From Silurus meridionalis (Eukaryota; Chordata; Actinopteri; Siluriformes; Siluridae): a DNA stretch of 64,000 nucleotides. The notes under the pieces were generated by a model, which saw only the letters and a list, made by a program, of their open reading frames with translations, was not told the origin of the DNA and ran no database searches. Every line of letters begins with the position of its first letter. Positions within the stretch are counted from its first letter, which is position 1. The stretch covers positions 15,033,311 through 15,097,310 of the forward strand of contig NC_060904.1 in NCBI RefSeq assembly GCF_014805685.1, written 5' to 3'. Of this stretch, positions 13,111-25,645 are shown piece by piece. The position numbers and the translations under genes are program-made.

Positions 13111-13388
13111 TAACAATAACTTAGCCTAATGATATAATATTTTCATCCTCATAATCATCATGATCACTCAGCTATAAGTGAGAACTAATCCTTTGTTTCA
13201 TTATTTACTTTATTTACACTTGGGGCAAATTGACTTCAATTGCTGTCAATTCGGGTATCTTCTGATATCAGGAAGCTCTGTTTTCCGTTATCTCTCAGGT
13301 ACATTACCACTAGTCACGAATCTCAGTGTTAGAGCTTCTGTGAAGACGATTTCATTAGAAAAAAAACTGCTTAAAAAACATTAAATGT

Positions 13389-13410
13389 AAAAAAAAAAAA
13401 AAAAAAAAAA
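13389..13410. repeat. Poly(A) tract
   Basis: About 22 consecutive A. No obvious retroposed unit precedes it. The segment 13111-13608 is otherwise unassigned. Confidence 0.9.
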
Positions 13411-13608
13411 CGTTTATGGAAGAAAAGTCAAAAAGAGAAAACAGGTCCTTTTTTAAGGCGACGGTGCGTGAAGGTGGAATTCTGACTTGAACTGATGATC
13501 AGGGTAGAAAGATGGATCAGGATTAGACGATACAGAACGAAGAAAACCCAATCGGCATTGTGAGGGAAATAAACAAACAAACAAACGATTATTTTTTTAT
13601 TTATCACT

Positions 13609-14660
13609 AATTTTATTCCAGAATGCAGCAGCCAGAGTTCTCACAAGGTCGAGAATATGACCATATAACCCTAATCTTATTATCACTACACTGGCTACCT
13701 TTTAAGTTTCGAATCGACTATAAACTACTGCTACTTACTTACAAAACACTAAATGGTTTAGCTCTCATTAAGTCTCTAGTCTTATAACACGCTACAATCC
13801 GTCACGCTCCCTGAGATCTCAAAACTCCCGACTTCTAGTAGTTCCTAGAATAGCAAAGTCCACTAAACGTGGTAGAGCATTCTCACATTTAGCTCCTAAA
13901 CTTTCTTCTGACAGTGTTCGGGGCTCAGACACACTCTCCCAGTTTAAGCGCAGATTAAAAACGTAACACCAGCAACATCACATATCATAACCTTGTGCTC
14001 CAGTACATCTGATCACATGCACATAATGAACTTGTGCTGTTAATATCATGAACAGCAGCTACACTAATTCCTCTCCACTGCTTCTCTTTCTCTCCCCATC
14101 CCGAGGCATCCTGAGGTTGCTCCAGCTCCAGTCACGTCCCACCTCATGAAGAATATGAACCTTTAAAAAAGTAGATGCCGACCTCGCAAAACATCCGGAA
14201 CGTTCTAGAGACGTACCAGTGCCAATTGGATCCCACTACATGTGGAGTTTGGACACTGGACCTCTTTGAGTGTTTAGAAGCTGGTGTTGGATCTGTGATG
14301 ATCGCAAATGTTGAGCTATTTTATGAGTTGCTCAGTAGCTCCTGGTTCCATAACCACAAAAGACTGTAGAAAGAACATCACTCATAATCTTACACTCCAG
14401 TGCTCATGTTAGTTTTCACTCTCCAGTGTTCTGTATTGTCACACTCTTGATGTCACCCAAATGAGGATGGGTTTCCCTTTTGAGTCTGGTTCCTCTCAAG
14501 GTTTCTTCCTCATGACATCTAAGGGAGTTTTTCCTTGCCACAGTCGCTGCTCATCAGAGATAAACACACATCGTTCACCTTTACTGTTAAATTCTGTAAA
14601 GCTGCTTTGAGACAATGTATGTTGTGAAAAGCGCAATAGAAATAAACTAAACTTGACTTA
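13609..14660 (+). mobile_element. 3' end of L2/CR1/Rex-like LINE (5'-truncated)
   Basis: It begins with the C-terminal part of a non-LTR ORF2: QNAAARVLTRS, then after a frameshift YDHITL and LHWLPFKFRIDYK, then decays into stops by about 13790. The 3' UTR follows, with blocks 'ccacatgaagaatatgaacc'-like (about 14140), 'tgtggagtttggacactgga', 'gttcctctcaaggtttcttc' and 'aaagctgctttgagacaatg', ending 'cgcaatagaaataaac...cttgactta'. A second copy of the same 3' UTR lies in reverse orientation at 49571-50100. Conserved residues are typical of the region just after the reverse transcriptase domain. No target-site duplication was identified. Confidence 0.85.
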
Positions 14661-15178
14661 ATTTCTAATGAATTTCTAAAACAAAAATAGAAAAACATAT
14701 GTTTTTTTGTGGCCATGCTGCCTGTACAAGGAATCTTCAAGTGCTGACTCAGACCAAGGCCTTTTTCTTTTTTTTTTTTTTTATCAATTTATATTTAATG
14801 TTCCACAGAAGAAGTCAGTTCCACTACAAGGATCAGTGGAAAAAAAAAGCTCATATTATTTTCTATTTCCATTTAGAGATGCAGGAAACTGCCAAACACA
14901 TTTTCTGTGATGTATTTGTGGACTCCCTGAGAAGATATGAGAACGAAACTTAACACTCAGAAGGGAACCCATCCATATCCTGGGAACGCCAAATGTCCAT
15001 TTATCATCACTGCATCATTGTTGAAGTTATCAGCTGTTCACTGATAAAGACTTACGTGCACTCAACTGTTTGTATTAATAATCAATTATAGAGTTTACAA
15101 AGAAATATACATGTATATGTTCCTGTAAATGTGGTAATCTGTTAAAACATTCAAATTAAAATGCTGAATTTCTGGTGT
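14661..15178. other. Intronic sequence, nothing recognised
   Basis: It contains a T-rich run near 14768-14782. No repeat family or coding signal was recognised. Confidence 0.5.
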
Positions 15179-15300
15179 TAATTTGATGAGGATGAGTCAC
15201 TTTTTGAGTCTGGTTTCTCACTGGGTTTCTTCATGTTCTTCGTCTTTTCCTCACCACTGTTGCCTTTGTGTAAGAGTCTTGTCATAAAGATAATAAAAGG
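15179..15300 (+). mobile_element. LINE 3' UTR fragment
   Basis: 'gatgaggatgagtcac', 'gagtctggtttctcac' and 'ggtttcttcatgttc' correspond to part of the LINE 3' UTR at about 14460-14540, strongly decayed. Confidence 0.55.
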
Positions 15301-15588
15301 ACATTATAGCTATTATAAATCATACTAGGTTGGATACTTAAGTAGATTTAAAGGCAAATACTTGTGTACTTTTACCTCAGTGAAAGTTTAAAGGGACTTT
15401 TACTTTTACTGGCGTCATATTTTACCTAATGTATCTCTACTTTTTATCAAGTACCTGGTTTGTGTACTTCGTCCACCACTGATGTAAAGTGTATATTTTT
15501 ATCAAATTATTTCTGAAAAGCCACATTGTGATTTGTTAATTTGAATTGAATAATGCACTGAAGTGTAGATTTGTCATATGATTGGATA

Positions 15589-15590
<2 letters not shown>

Positions 15591-15626
<36 letters not shown>
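15591..15626. repeat. (TG)n microsatellite
   Basis: About 18 TG repeats. The flanks at 15301-15590 and 15627-16274 hold no recognised feature. Confidence 0.95.
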
Positions 15627-15627
<1 letters not shown>

Positions 15628-16274
15628 ATGAGTGTGCTTTGTATCTGCTGCCAGTCTTTTGTGCCAGAGGTGCCTACGTGTGCAGGTGATGATACAGCAG
15701 CTCATTAACGTTGGCCATGCACCACACAGGGGGGAGATGTGATTGATTACCCACGATCCTTCACATCCTCAGAGGACCGAAGCGATTCCATGCTCAGGAA
15801 GCAAACATGAAAACACAAAACCCACAAAAACATGGCAGCACCTTTTATTACTGCGTTTGGACTTTAATAAGATTTATTTCGGTTTGTTCAAATTCGAAAT
15901 AAAGGTTTAACATTGAAAACGGTATAACGGAGATCAATTGAATTAAATACAATTGCATGCGTGACTAAAAATAAAGAAGTGTAGAATAATCCATGCCTGG
16001 ATGGCGTGATGCAAAGTAACGGTCATAAAGGTACACTGTTTCTAAGGTAATTTTTCCTCAAATACAAAAGGGAGTTGTTTTAATGTTATTAATAAACAGC
16101 CTACTTTTTAACCCTTTATGGTTACATTTAATGTGAAATGCTCAATAAAGCTCCAAATTTATACCATGGTCCAGTTTTATTTAGGAATGACAGGCTTGTG
16201 GGGTGTTTGTGTGTGTGGAGGGGTGCTGCTGGCGGGGAGTATTTGTTTTAATATAGTATATATATTACATTATA

Positions 16275-16510
16275 TAGAATGGGTGCTAAACTTGCCTGCC
16301 TGCAGTCTAGACCTTTCAGCATTTGAACACAAGTGCCGCATCATAAAACAAAAAATACAACAAAGAACACCCAGAACTGTTGAGCAGCTAGAATCCTGTA
16401 TTAGACATATATGAGACAGGATTCCTCTCTCAAAACATCAGCACCTGGTCCCCTCAGTTCCCAGATGTATACAGACAGAAGACGTGATGCATGTAAACAT
16501 GGCCCTGTCC
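16275..16510 (+). mobile_element. C-terminal relic of a second Tc1-like transposase
   Basis: The frame around 16275-16400 reads LPACSLDLSAFEHKCRIIKQ followed by TPRTVEQLESCIR. This corresponds to the PACSPDLSPIEN-W--IK and PRTVEQLES blocks of another abundant teleost Tc1-like family. In the intact motif the catalytic Glu follows SPI; here the region is mutated (SAFEH). Frame breaks follow, and the tail 'catggccctgtcc' matches the family's 3' flank. Confidence 0.75.
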
Positions 16511-17205
16511 GTGTGTGTGTATATGTGTGTGTGTTTGTATATCACAGAACATTTTGTGAGTGTTTAGTTTCTAAACGCCAAAGCAATTTTGAAAGCTTTA
16601 CTGACTCATCAGTGAATGCATCTCCACATATTACACACATGGGGTTTGGAGCATGTGAACTGATGTTTAGATCACTGATTACTTTGTTAACCATAAAAGT
16701 AACTAGTTAAATATTCGCTACCGGGTCGCATCCCCGAGAGATTTTCACTTTCATCATAATGACATTTGCCTAGACATGTTCTTGTTAGAGGCTACAAAGA
16801 GACTTCTGGATAAATGCAAATGTAAATATCAAAGCCCAGTTGATCAAAGGTGCATGCACACACACACTCACACACATCCACACTGGAGTTTTAATCTGTC
16901 ACTCTGTCTGTGTGTCAGCGTCCCTTCCTGACGACTCGGTAATAATGTTTTGGCATGTGCTTTAATTACGAGCTTGTGGCCGCATGAAACACACAGCGTG
17001 CAGGACCGAGGCTGAAGGAGAAAACCAGACTGACCTTGTCTTTGCTTTGCTGCCAGGGTCATGCACGTGCTGGATTTATGCTGAAGAATAGTGTGTTATT
17101 TGAGCCTGAGGAATTTCCCTGTACTAAACTGAAAAGAGAATAACAAACCCACACTATGGCTTTTCGGTACACATGTATTATATGGAATAAAAGTCTGTGC
17201 CTTGA

Positions 17206-17365
17206 AGCGGTAACATGCTGGTTAAGGATTCAGATTTTTTTGGATTGCAGGGTCATGAGTTCAAAACCCGCTATGACCAAACTGAGGTAAAATCCCAGTA
17301 CTACCAAGCTGTAACTGCTGGGTCCTTGACCCTCAGCTGTCTACATGAGATAATTATAAATAATA
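17206..17365 (+). mobile_element. tRNA-derived SINE-like repeat
   Basis: 'tgctggttaaggattc' and 'gggtcatgagttcaaaaccc' look like degenerate box A/box B spacing. They are followed by the tail 'accaagctgtaactgctggg' and 'catgagataattataa' common to this teleost repeat. The stretch 16511-17205 before it has only short CA-rich bits and a 'ttctggataaatgcaaatgt' tail fragment at about 16785-16832. Confidence 0.6.
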
Positions 17366-17633
17366 AGGGGTGTCCAACAAAGGGTACTTGTTAAGAAAGG
17401 TACTGTTACATGTTGGATGGGAAGGTCTGAGGTGCAGTCAGGCCTTTTTTGTCTCACTTGCATTTAGAAGCAATTAAAACCGTCCGTGTGGAAACAAAGC
17501 AAAAGTTGTGTGCTGATGACTTTCATATCCATCCATATGTTCATACCCATGAGGATTAGAGTAATTAAAATTTGAGGGTATTAATTTAAGGTGATTAATT
17601 ATTTGAATCGATTGACATCTTTGATTGGGAAAA

Positions 17634-17835
17634 ATGTGAACACTGACTGCACCCCAGGCCTCCTCACCTCACCTACATTAGTACCTGACTTTACTAACAC
17701 CCTTGGGTCTGAATGAGCACAAATCTGCACAAACACACTCCAAAATCTAGTGGAACATCTTCCCAAAAGAGTAAATGTGGAATGCTATGCTTTAAAATAA
17801 GTTTGTCTACACATTTTGTGGACACTTTTGTTATG
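17634..17835 (+). mobile_element. Tc1-like 3' fragment
   Basis: Runs 'gactgcaccccaggcctcct' through 'ctccaaaatctagtggaaca' to a shortened end with 'cacttttgttatg'. The terminal repeat is eroded. Confidence 0.7.
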
Positions 17836-19690
17836 AACAAACTCTTTTGTACACTTTTCTGGCCACAGCAATCAGAATCTGACACTTCTGTGCAACATTT
17901 TACCTAAATGAGTGTTTCAGAGCAAATAAATGATCATAACTGGATCTGCCAGGCTACAGGAAATAGGTTTGGGGTTGGTCATCTGCCACGCCAGTCAAAA
18001 ACTACGCCAGTGAGTAATTCTTGGCAATTGCATTTATTAGCGAAACAAAGCAAATCCTTTTCAGAAGCTAGTGGGCTGGCTTGCAGCACAATGTGTTGGG
18101 TAGACGGTAAACTTTGGCAAGCCGTTGAGCTTTGGAACCAGTTTTAAACTGATAAGTGTGTGTAAGTGTCAGATGGGAATGGATTCCAAAGAGAAGAACG
18201 CTATTCGCCGAAGTGTGTCTGTGCTTGTTCGTGTGCCAGACATTATTTTTCTGTAGAATCAACCATGTGAGCAGTTTGCCACTGCTGTGACTCATAGATT
18301 AAACCTGAATGTTAGAGTATGAACAGGAGTTGGAGTGAAAGGCCTCATTTCCCTTAAGCAAACACAAGTTTGCCTTGGTCCTCTTGAAAGGGGAAAACTT
18401 ATTTGCCTGACTTAATTTAACAGACATCAAATTTCAGTGCGTTTCTGATGTTAGGTAACTTGATAAAAAAACATAGGTTTGGAGAATGATTTCATTTAAA
18501 TAGACATAAGAAACTGTCAAACTAAATACAAACATTAACTTCTGATCTGACTTTGCCCCAAGCAGCTATACAGTTACATAGAGCCGGCACACCAGTGCTC
18601 ACTGATGAGAAAAAAACCCTCCATCATCAATCAAAGGGTCTTTCTAACAGAGCGAATTAAACCCCTTCTTGTTCCTCTTATCTTCTGGCCTGCTAGTAAA
18701 CCAAAACAGTATTGCTCTATGTGAATAATAATGCACACTCAACCTTAAATATGTGAAAGCAAGTAAATGAGAGAGGCAGGTGTATGGCTGAGATACAGAA
18801 GAAAAAAAAAAGATATATAGACCGGGTAAAAAAAACTGGAAGACAGATTTGAGTGGTGGAAAAAAAAGGAGTTAGAGAGAGAGAGACAAAAAGAGAGCAA
18901 GAGAATACATGTCTTTTCCACCTCCACTATGCTGATCTTAGTGTAGCAGACTCTCCAGCTGATCATTAGTAGCTCTACATCCTTCACACTGAGAGTCCCC
19001 CTGAGTGTCGGACACACAACTCTGCTTTAAAAAGCGCATGAAAAATTCATACGGCTGAGAGAAAATAGCCACCCAGAGGCTGTTAAAATGGGCAGATCAC
19101 GGGTGAGAGCGACATTTTCGGGTGTTTTTATTGCCCAAACGGAGGCATGGAATCCCCTCAGGTGAACAAGGGAGGACATTCGTTTGTGCTCTGAAGATTG
19201 AAAAACGGTCACATGTTTGATTTACTAGTCTCTTTGCAGACACATTAGCTATTACAAACAATGGTGTCTCTGACAAAACAATCAGTCAAATTGCCAAACG
19301 TGAGAGATTCACTGATTATGAGGGGATGCCAAGTGGAAGATTGATGCAGGCCTCATGTAAAATGTTGCCTCAGGTTGCTATAAGGCACTAATGACTCAAT
19401 TAAGCCAATATTGACCTGACTTTATCTATCAACCTTCCTTCATCAATACACCAACAAACACCCACATCCTGCATTATATACCAAGAGACAATATAATTCA
19501 TGATATAACTATTCCCTCAACAATCGTAATTAAACCCCATATTTCCCAACAAAACTGCATCAGCAACAAGCTCTTCATGAACCAGCAAATATACAGCAAA
19601 CAACCTCCATGAAACGCAATAAATTTACCACAAACACATCCATTTAATACAGGAACTTTTCATTTTACAGGCATAAAAATGGATGCTACG
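17836..19690. other. Intronic sequence, mostly unassigned
   Basis: A purine-rich stretch with short GA runs lies at about 18760-18910. No gene, RNA or repeat family was recognised elsewhere. Confidence 0.5.
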
Positions 19691-19776
19691 CAGTAGTAAA
19701 TGGCTAGTGTGTACTATAGGACACTGATAGGTGGCGCACATGTAATGGGCCAGTCTAGGGAACGGTAATCAAGTGC

Positions 19777-20097
19777 ATGGAACAGCGTGTGGTAAAGTTT
19801 CCTGTGATCGAAAGCATAAAACCTGCGGATATCTGCAGAAGACTTCAAGCTCGGTACGGTGATGAGATGTTTAGCCACAGTAAGACGTTTGAATGGTGTG
19901 TACGTTTCAAAGATGGCTGGACATCCGTCAGTCGTGGTGGTTCCCTGATGACAAAGTGAAGCAGGATGTTCTAGGATGGTTCAGGAGTATTTGTAGCAGG
20001 GTAGTGTGTCAAAAAATAACCACAGTTTCCACTCATTGAAATTTGTTTTAATTTTATAAACCTTAAAAGTCCCGGTTTGACTCCAACGTCCCTCGTA
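19777..20097 (+). mobile_element. Internally deleted mariner-like element
   Basis: The ATG at 19777 opens a frame (MEQRVVKF..., then ICRRLQARYGDEMFS and WCVRFKDGWTSVSRGG). This matches the N-terminal helix-turn-helix domain of mariner transposases, which usually reads EQR--IKF...YGDDALS...W---FK-GR. It stops after 60 codons; a little more (DDKVKQDVLGWFRS) follows in another frame. Sequence then jumps to an apparent 3' end finishing 'aacgtccctcgta', resembling a mariner terminal repeat. The whole catalytic core is missing. The 5' terminus is not clear but should lie around 19690-19720. Confidence 0.75.
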
Positions 20098-20323
20098 TAT
20101 TGTAAAAATAAATCACAATTATTCATTAAAACGCTACATTCCAGCAAATGATAAACCAATACACACAAATATTCACAAATGTATACCATCTTTCTACATG
20201 CATTGTGCTCCATCAGCATACTCAAGTATTTCTTACTAGTACACAACAATATTCTCTTAATCAAACACCTGCATTCGCCAAAAAACATCATGTAATATCG
20301 TCCTTTGGTTTCTAGAAATTGGA

Positions 20324-20595
20324 ACCATGGTGGCTTAGTGGTGTAATCATGTTTGCCATTCTTGCATCTCTGGAGTTTGAGTTTTAAATCCTGCATTCAC
20401 CCAGTGTGTGCAAAGTTTGCATGTTTTCCCTGTGTTTTGGGAGTTTTCTCAGGGTTCCTCTGGTCTTTCCACATTGTATTTAGTATCTGAATGATTATAG
20501 GCGTGATACTGTGTCCTCACAGATTGGCACCCTGTCCCGGATGGTCGTGGACCTTGTTTCCAGGGGAAAAAAGTGCTATAAAAATTGAATGGGAT
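20324..20595 (+). mobile_element. DANA/HE1-type tRNA-derived SINE
   Basis: 'catggtggcttagtgg' (box A-like) and 'ggagtttgagttttaaatcc' (degenerate box B) are followed by the conserved 'gcaaagtttgcatgtttt' core, then 'gattggcaccctgtcc' and the tail. This layout is typical of teleost SINEs with a LINE-related 3' part. The copy is old. Confidence 0.7.
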
Positions 20596-23500
20596 GAATA
20601 CCTTCAGAAAAATGATTAAGAAGACAGAAAAACAAGTATGAAAGAAAAATAAATTCTAGAAAACACTTTACAATGACACACTGGTAGAACCCTGCACTAC
20701 AGTGATTTGGTTTATTTGTGTCCATGGGGAAGTCTGGAAATGATTCACAAACAGGGATGCACTTACAGTTTCTTTGGTACCATAAATAAGTATCTGTCTT
20801 GGCCAACAGGAAAATGGAAACATCTCCCAAAAAAACAAAAAAAACACTGCCACACCACTGACAAGAGAACCTGGACCAAGTCCAGACTGATTTAACCTTT
20901 TTAAAGGATGCATATGATGCTCCTGCTGGAGTCAGTTTATTCTACAAAAGCCAAAACACACGATAAACAACTCACTTAAAGTTCACTTTGGACAAAAAAG
21001 TGAACAAGCTAAACGTTTCTTTAATCTTCCAGATGGTTTCAAAGTGCTTTTTTAACTAATGTTCTTCATTTAAAGAGCATCACATCGGACCAGAATGAGT
21101 TAAATTCCACAAATTGGCAATAAGATTAAAATGCCATGTGATTCTGCTGCTTCATCAAAGTGTTTTTGTATATAGCTAGGGAGGGCCAAAGTTTAAACTT
21201 TTCCATTTCAGTCTGGATTGAACCAGAGGCTATTTCAAGTGAAATGAAAAAACGTCTAAATATCAATGGGGGTAATGTTCAATATGGCAGTAGAATTACT
21301 ATATCTTTAGCGAAAACACGAACAGTAGACAGAAGCAATCCATTTCATAAATGTAAGTTGAGATAAAAATCCTCACATCATTTTCAGCATTTATGTGAAA
21401 CTCTCAGAGCCACTCTTCAAATCCAAGGTTCATGATATCAATCTGTTTCTGGTTTATGGGTCAGTCCCTATTCAAGTAGATAGCCTGGTTTTGTTGATAT
21501 GAAAATAGCTTCCTGGGAGTGTTGCCAGGATGGCCACCATGTGGACAGATTTTACTAGAAGGACTCAACTCAATAGGCAGATGGCTTCAAACTGCTTCCT
21601 TTGACTTTTTGGAGGTTTGGGAACCTTTTTTAGATACTTTGTGTGACCTTTTGAGAAACGAACATATTCTCCTGAATGGTAAGTAAGCCATACTATTTAA
21701 AGACCATTAAAAACCTATGCAGCAGTGTCATCAAGCAATGATATGTATTTGTGAACAAACTAGAATGACTTACATTCCATTTAAAACTTATGTAAAACCT
21801 TATTAAAGAATTTGTCTCACATAGCCAGAATACAGCCCCTTTTATTTCTTGAAAAACCTCAGTAATATTTAATCAGTCAATTCAAACAGAAGACCTGAGT
21901 CTTGCTGTCTAGTTTAAGGTTTCTGCCTTTGGCCAAACCGGAGCTCATCCTGGCGATCAGGGATTTGTCATGAAGCGCAGCAAGTCCTAAATCCAGCATC
22001 CTTCTGGGAGTAAAAGCCTGTCAGATAGAGAGATGAGGAAGATGAAAGCAGTGATGGGTGCCCAGAAACGAGCAAGAGAATGAGCAAGCATGGAGGAGGT
22101 GGAAGTAATTTGTGAGCGAGAAATTGCCAATTTGAGCCTGGTATCCTGGGATAGCTTTCCTGTTTTATTTTCTGCATTTTGCTCCCTGTAATGACGAGCA
22201 TGAATGCCATTAGACCGTCGGAGCAGAACCTTAAAAAAGACACCTACAGAGAGCATGGCTTGTTTTATTTGTAAGGCAGCGAGCGGGTTTAATTTAAGAT
22301 GGAAGGTGAAGAGTGCAGTGAAGTGACTCTGAGAAAACGGCAATGACACAAAATAACTCGCCACCATTTCTGCTTGTATCTTCCTTCTCCCTCTTGGGAC
22401 TCATTGGGGGGTGGGGGGGGTGGATAGAAGCAGACAATATTCATGAAACTCAAAAGGACGTTGATCGAAAGCTTCGTGTCACACGTCACCTCACGGGAAA
22501 ACATTCGAGTCTATTTGCTGCTGACACAAATTACTATCAAGATGAGGACAATATATGATCCTGTCATCTTTTTTTTTTGAGGCTAAGAATGAATTTGGAA
22601 GACTTCAGACCTTTATGTCCGGACCATTTAATCTGGATAGATACCTAGCTTGACCTTTTTCAACAACCAGTCTCAATGCACTCAAAGAACACTGAGGTAA
22701 AAAAAAAAAAAATCTGCCTGTTTAACGGTATGAATGGTTTCAAAATGAGTCTTTCACACCAAAGAAAGGACAAAAAAATATATATACAGAAAAAAAATCT
22801 ATCGTTGGTTGTATCTTTTTTTAAATAGGTATATTAAAATAGCCTTAAAATTAAATTCAAATTTAATTGTATATGCATTCCTGAATGTATAATAGAAATA
22901 TCACACCAAGTAAAGTTAAATTACAACCCATAATGGTGAAGGGATTCAGATTTGATGTGGCATTTGATTGTAGCTAAAACAAGCATTAATACAGAAGCTG
23001 CCAATGGAATATATTTTATCTCAGAAACATGTACATCCAGACTCTTTTTGAATATCACAACATATAACAATCATTTACAGATGTGCCATATACTGTACAC
23101 CACCCATTTTTTCGCAGCCAGGTTTCGAGAAACATCAGTCATCTTTTATTTCTTTTCTCCACACCAACGTAGCCGCCTGAAAGAGCAATTTTTAAAAATT
23201 TAATAAAATCAGAGTCTCATATATGGGATTGAATCTCACATGCAATAAAGCTCAAACTCTCCAAAGCATCCATCCGGTCTCCCGGGTGCCCATCTACGTC
23301 TTCGTACATCCGCCTCTCCCTCCATCTAGCAGCAAAAGCCCACCAATGAATCACGCTAACGCTTAAACTCTTGCCATTGCGCACACTTACATTAATCAAA
23401 ACCTCATTCAGTGTTGCGGGTCGCAGTAGCTACCCTTAAAACGCCATTAATCCGAGATTTACCGCACTCTAGGATTGTTTGCATGAATAGATTTCACAAT

Positions 23501-24269
23501 TTATGACTAAACGTGCTAAAATATAGCGATAAATATGGGAAAAGGCTGGGTGTTTCAATTAGAGGGTGAATTGCTGTGCATTTTCATGAGTTATATCCAT
23601 TTTCATTAGTTTTACGTGCCAATCTACTCCCTTTTAATAACACATTTCTTCTTCTTCTTTTTTTTTAAAGCACATTTATGCAGCCAAATAAAGTTTTATT
23701 TTAAGAAGAAAATAACATTTTGAAGTCTTATGATGTTTGATGAACTGTGGCATTGTCCATACTTTAAGTATAACACAATACCCTGAATTTTAACCCAAAA
23801 AATTAATGAGCCAATCCTTAATTTCCACTGTAAGTAATAAATCTGTTAAGACCGTCAACATGGCAGCTAAGACTTTTGAAGGTTGTGTAAGAAGCTAAAC
23901 TTATTCACATAGTATACTGATGAAAATCAGCATTAAAACATAAAAAAAAAAGAACGCCTGAGCCGGAGCTAATAATATGTAAACATGCCAGAATATTTAA
24001 TAAAAAAGTGAAGGTTTGAGTAAACAAGCAGGAATATAACCAAGTAGCAGAGGTGGAAAGTAACAAATTACATTTACTCGTGTTACTGTAATTCAGTAGG
24101 GTTTTTTGTGTACTTCTACTTTTTAAAGTTGTTTTTAAAATCTGTAATTTCACTTTTATTTAAGTATGTTTGTTAAGTATTGTGCTTAAATACATTTTAA
24201 ATCATATCTGTTAATTAGTAAAAAAAATAAATCAAAATAATGCAAGGGGTGGGGGATCACTCTGGAAAA

Positions 24270-24270
<1 letters not shown>
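20596..24270. other. Intronic sequence, nothing recognised
   Basis: About 3.7 kb of AT-rich sequence with short homopolymers (for example near 22568 and 22699) and a G-rich run at 22407-22422. No coding exon or named repeat was found. Confidence 0.5.

Positions 24271-24303
<33 letters not shown>
24271..24303. repeat. (TTGA)n microsatellite
   Basis: Eight repeats of the tetranucleotide. Confidence 0.95.
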
Positions 24304-25039
24304 GGAGAATAAATGCACTCACAAACTCACAAAAAAGAAAGGAGACAGACAATACAGACGAGCTGGTGATGCAGATCCAGCTAAAAGATAAATGCCGTCG
24401 AATCGATAGTTGTTTATTGTGTACGCTTACTGTCGGAATTCTCACTCTGGGTTTAATCTCAAGTCAGGGACTGTAGTGTTTTTTTTTAGCTTGGCATTTA
24501 TACAACCTTGCCATTTTTTTAACTACACTATACCTCTATACACCACCCTAACCACTGTTAATAAAAATAACTGAGTACATTTAAATTATTTAATTTTTTA
24601 ATTTTAAGTAAAATTTCAGTAGCATTTCTTGAGTAGAATATTTTAGAACCACACCTTGGCCAAGTAGAATGTTTTTTTACCAATAAAAACCCAAATCCGA
24701 GGCACTTTGTAATGTCCAAGTGGTAAGACCATTTTTAGCAGCACCCAAGTTCTAAAAGCCGTGCCACCACCTGTGTATACTTGACACATGAGGGAGTGAG
24801 CTTTTAAATGGACACGCTCAGTGGTGTTATTAGTTGGTGCGTAGTTTGTGGGTGTTGATGGAAATGTTCTACATTTACTCCATTGTATTATATAACAGTT
24901 GATTCATACAGTATTGAAGTGCTCTAGGTGGTATCAAAAAGAACCTACATGCACTCAAAGCAAGACACATTCAATACATTCCAACCAAAATCTGATATTC
25001 AATTTCTTTTTTAAAACATTGAAAGGTTGCTATCTACTC

Positions 25040-25373
25040 AAGTACCTGTTCAATCTTCTGTCAAGACTGGACTACTGCAATTTGCTTTTGGCAGGTCTGC
25101 CTCTGAGCAACATTCGACCTCCGCAACTGATCCGGGATGCAGCTGCATGACATTCTTAGATTCTCCCACACCACGCTATTGCTACGGTATTTCCACAGGC
25201 TCCCTGTAGCAGCCACATCAGATTTAAAATACTACAAAGCCAAAAACTAACCAACACCCCTCCGCCTCACAGTACTTATCTCACCCTGCACTGCACCATG
25301 CTCCTGACTGGTCCTACCAATTTTAAGGTAGAAGAAACACCTGCCTCAAGACACTACTTGAGGCAAAAATCGT
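25040..25373 (+). mobile_element. LINE ORF2 C-terminal fragment
   Basis: The frame gives SRLDYCNLLLAGLPLSNIRP, then LIRDAAA. Further blocks in shifted frames (HIRFKILQ, ETPASRHYLR) match the region downstream of the reverse transcriptase in L2/CR1/Rex-type LINEs. Several stops and frameshifts are present. Unassigned sequence precedes it from 24304. Confidence 0.8.
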
Positions 25374-25645
25374 GTCAAGTCAAGAAGCTTTTATTGTCAT
25401 TTCAACCATATATAGTCTTCCAGTCAGGCAGGCCAGGGTCCAGTTGCAGAGGAAGTGCTGCACGCCATCTTCATGTATGTTTGTAATATAGCATTTCAAA
25501 CTATATTACCTTCGCAACAAAGAATGATCGTATTCTTAGTCCATGACCTAGTGGACCAGTATCAGGATGATTTTATTGGTGGAGACTTCAAAGCGCCCTT
25601 CAAGTCATTCTGGATAAAGATGTCTGCCAAATGCCATAAATGTTA
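25374..25645 (+). mobile_element. Dispersed repeat adjoining LINE fragment
   Basis: It starts with 'tcaagtcaagaagcttttat' and 'tgtcatttcaaccatata', a frequent teleost repeat. It ends with 'ctggataaagatgtctgcca' and 'aatgccataaatg', the tail seen at several SINE-like repeats. The middle is unassigned. Confidence 0.55.
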
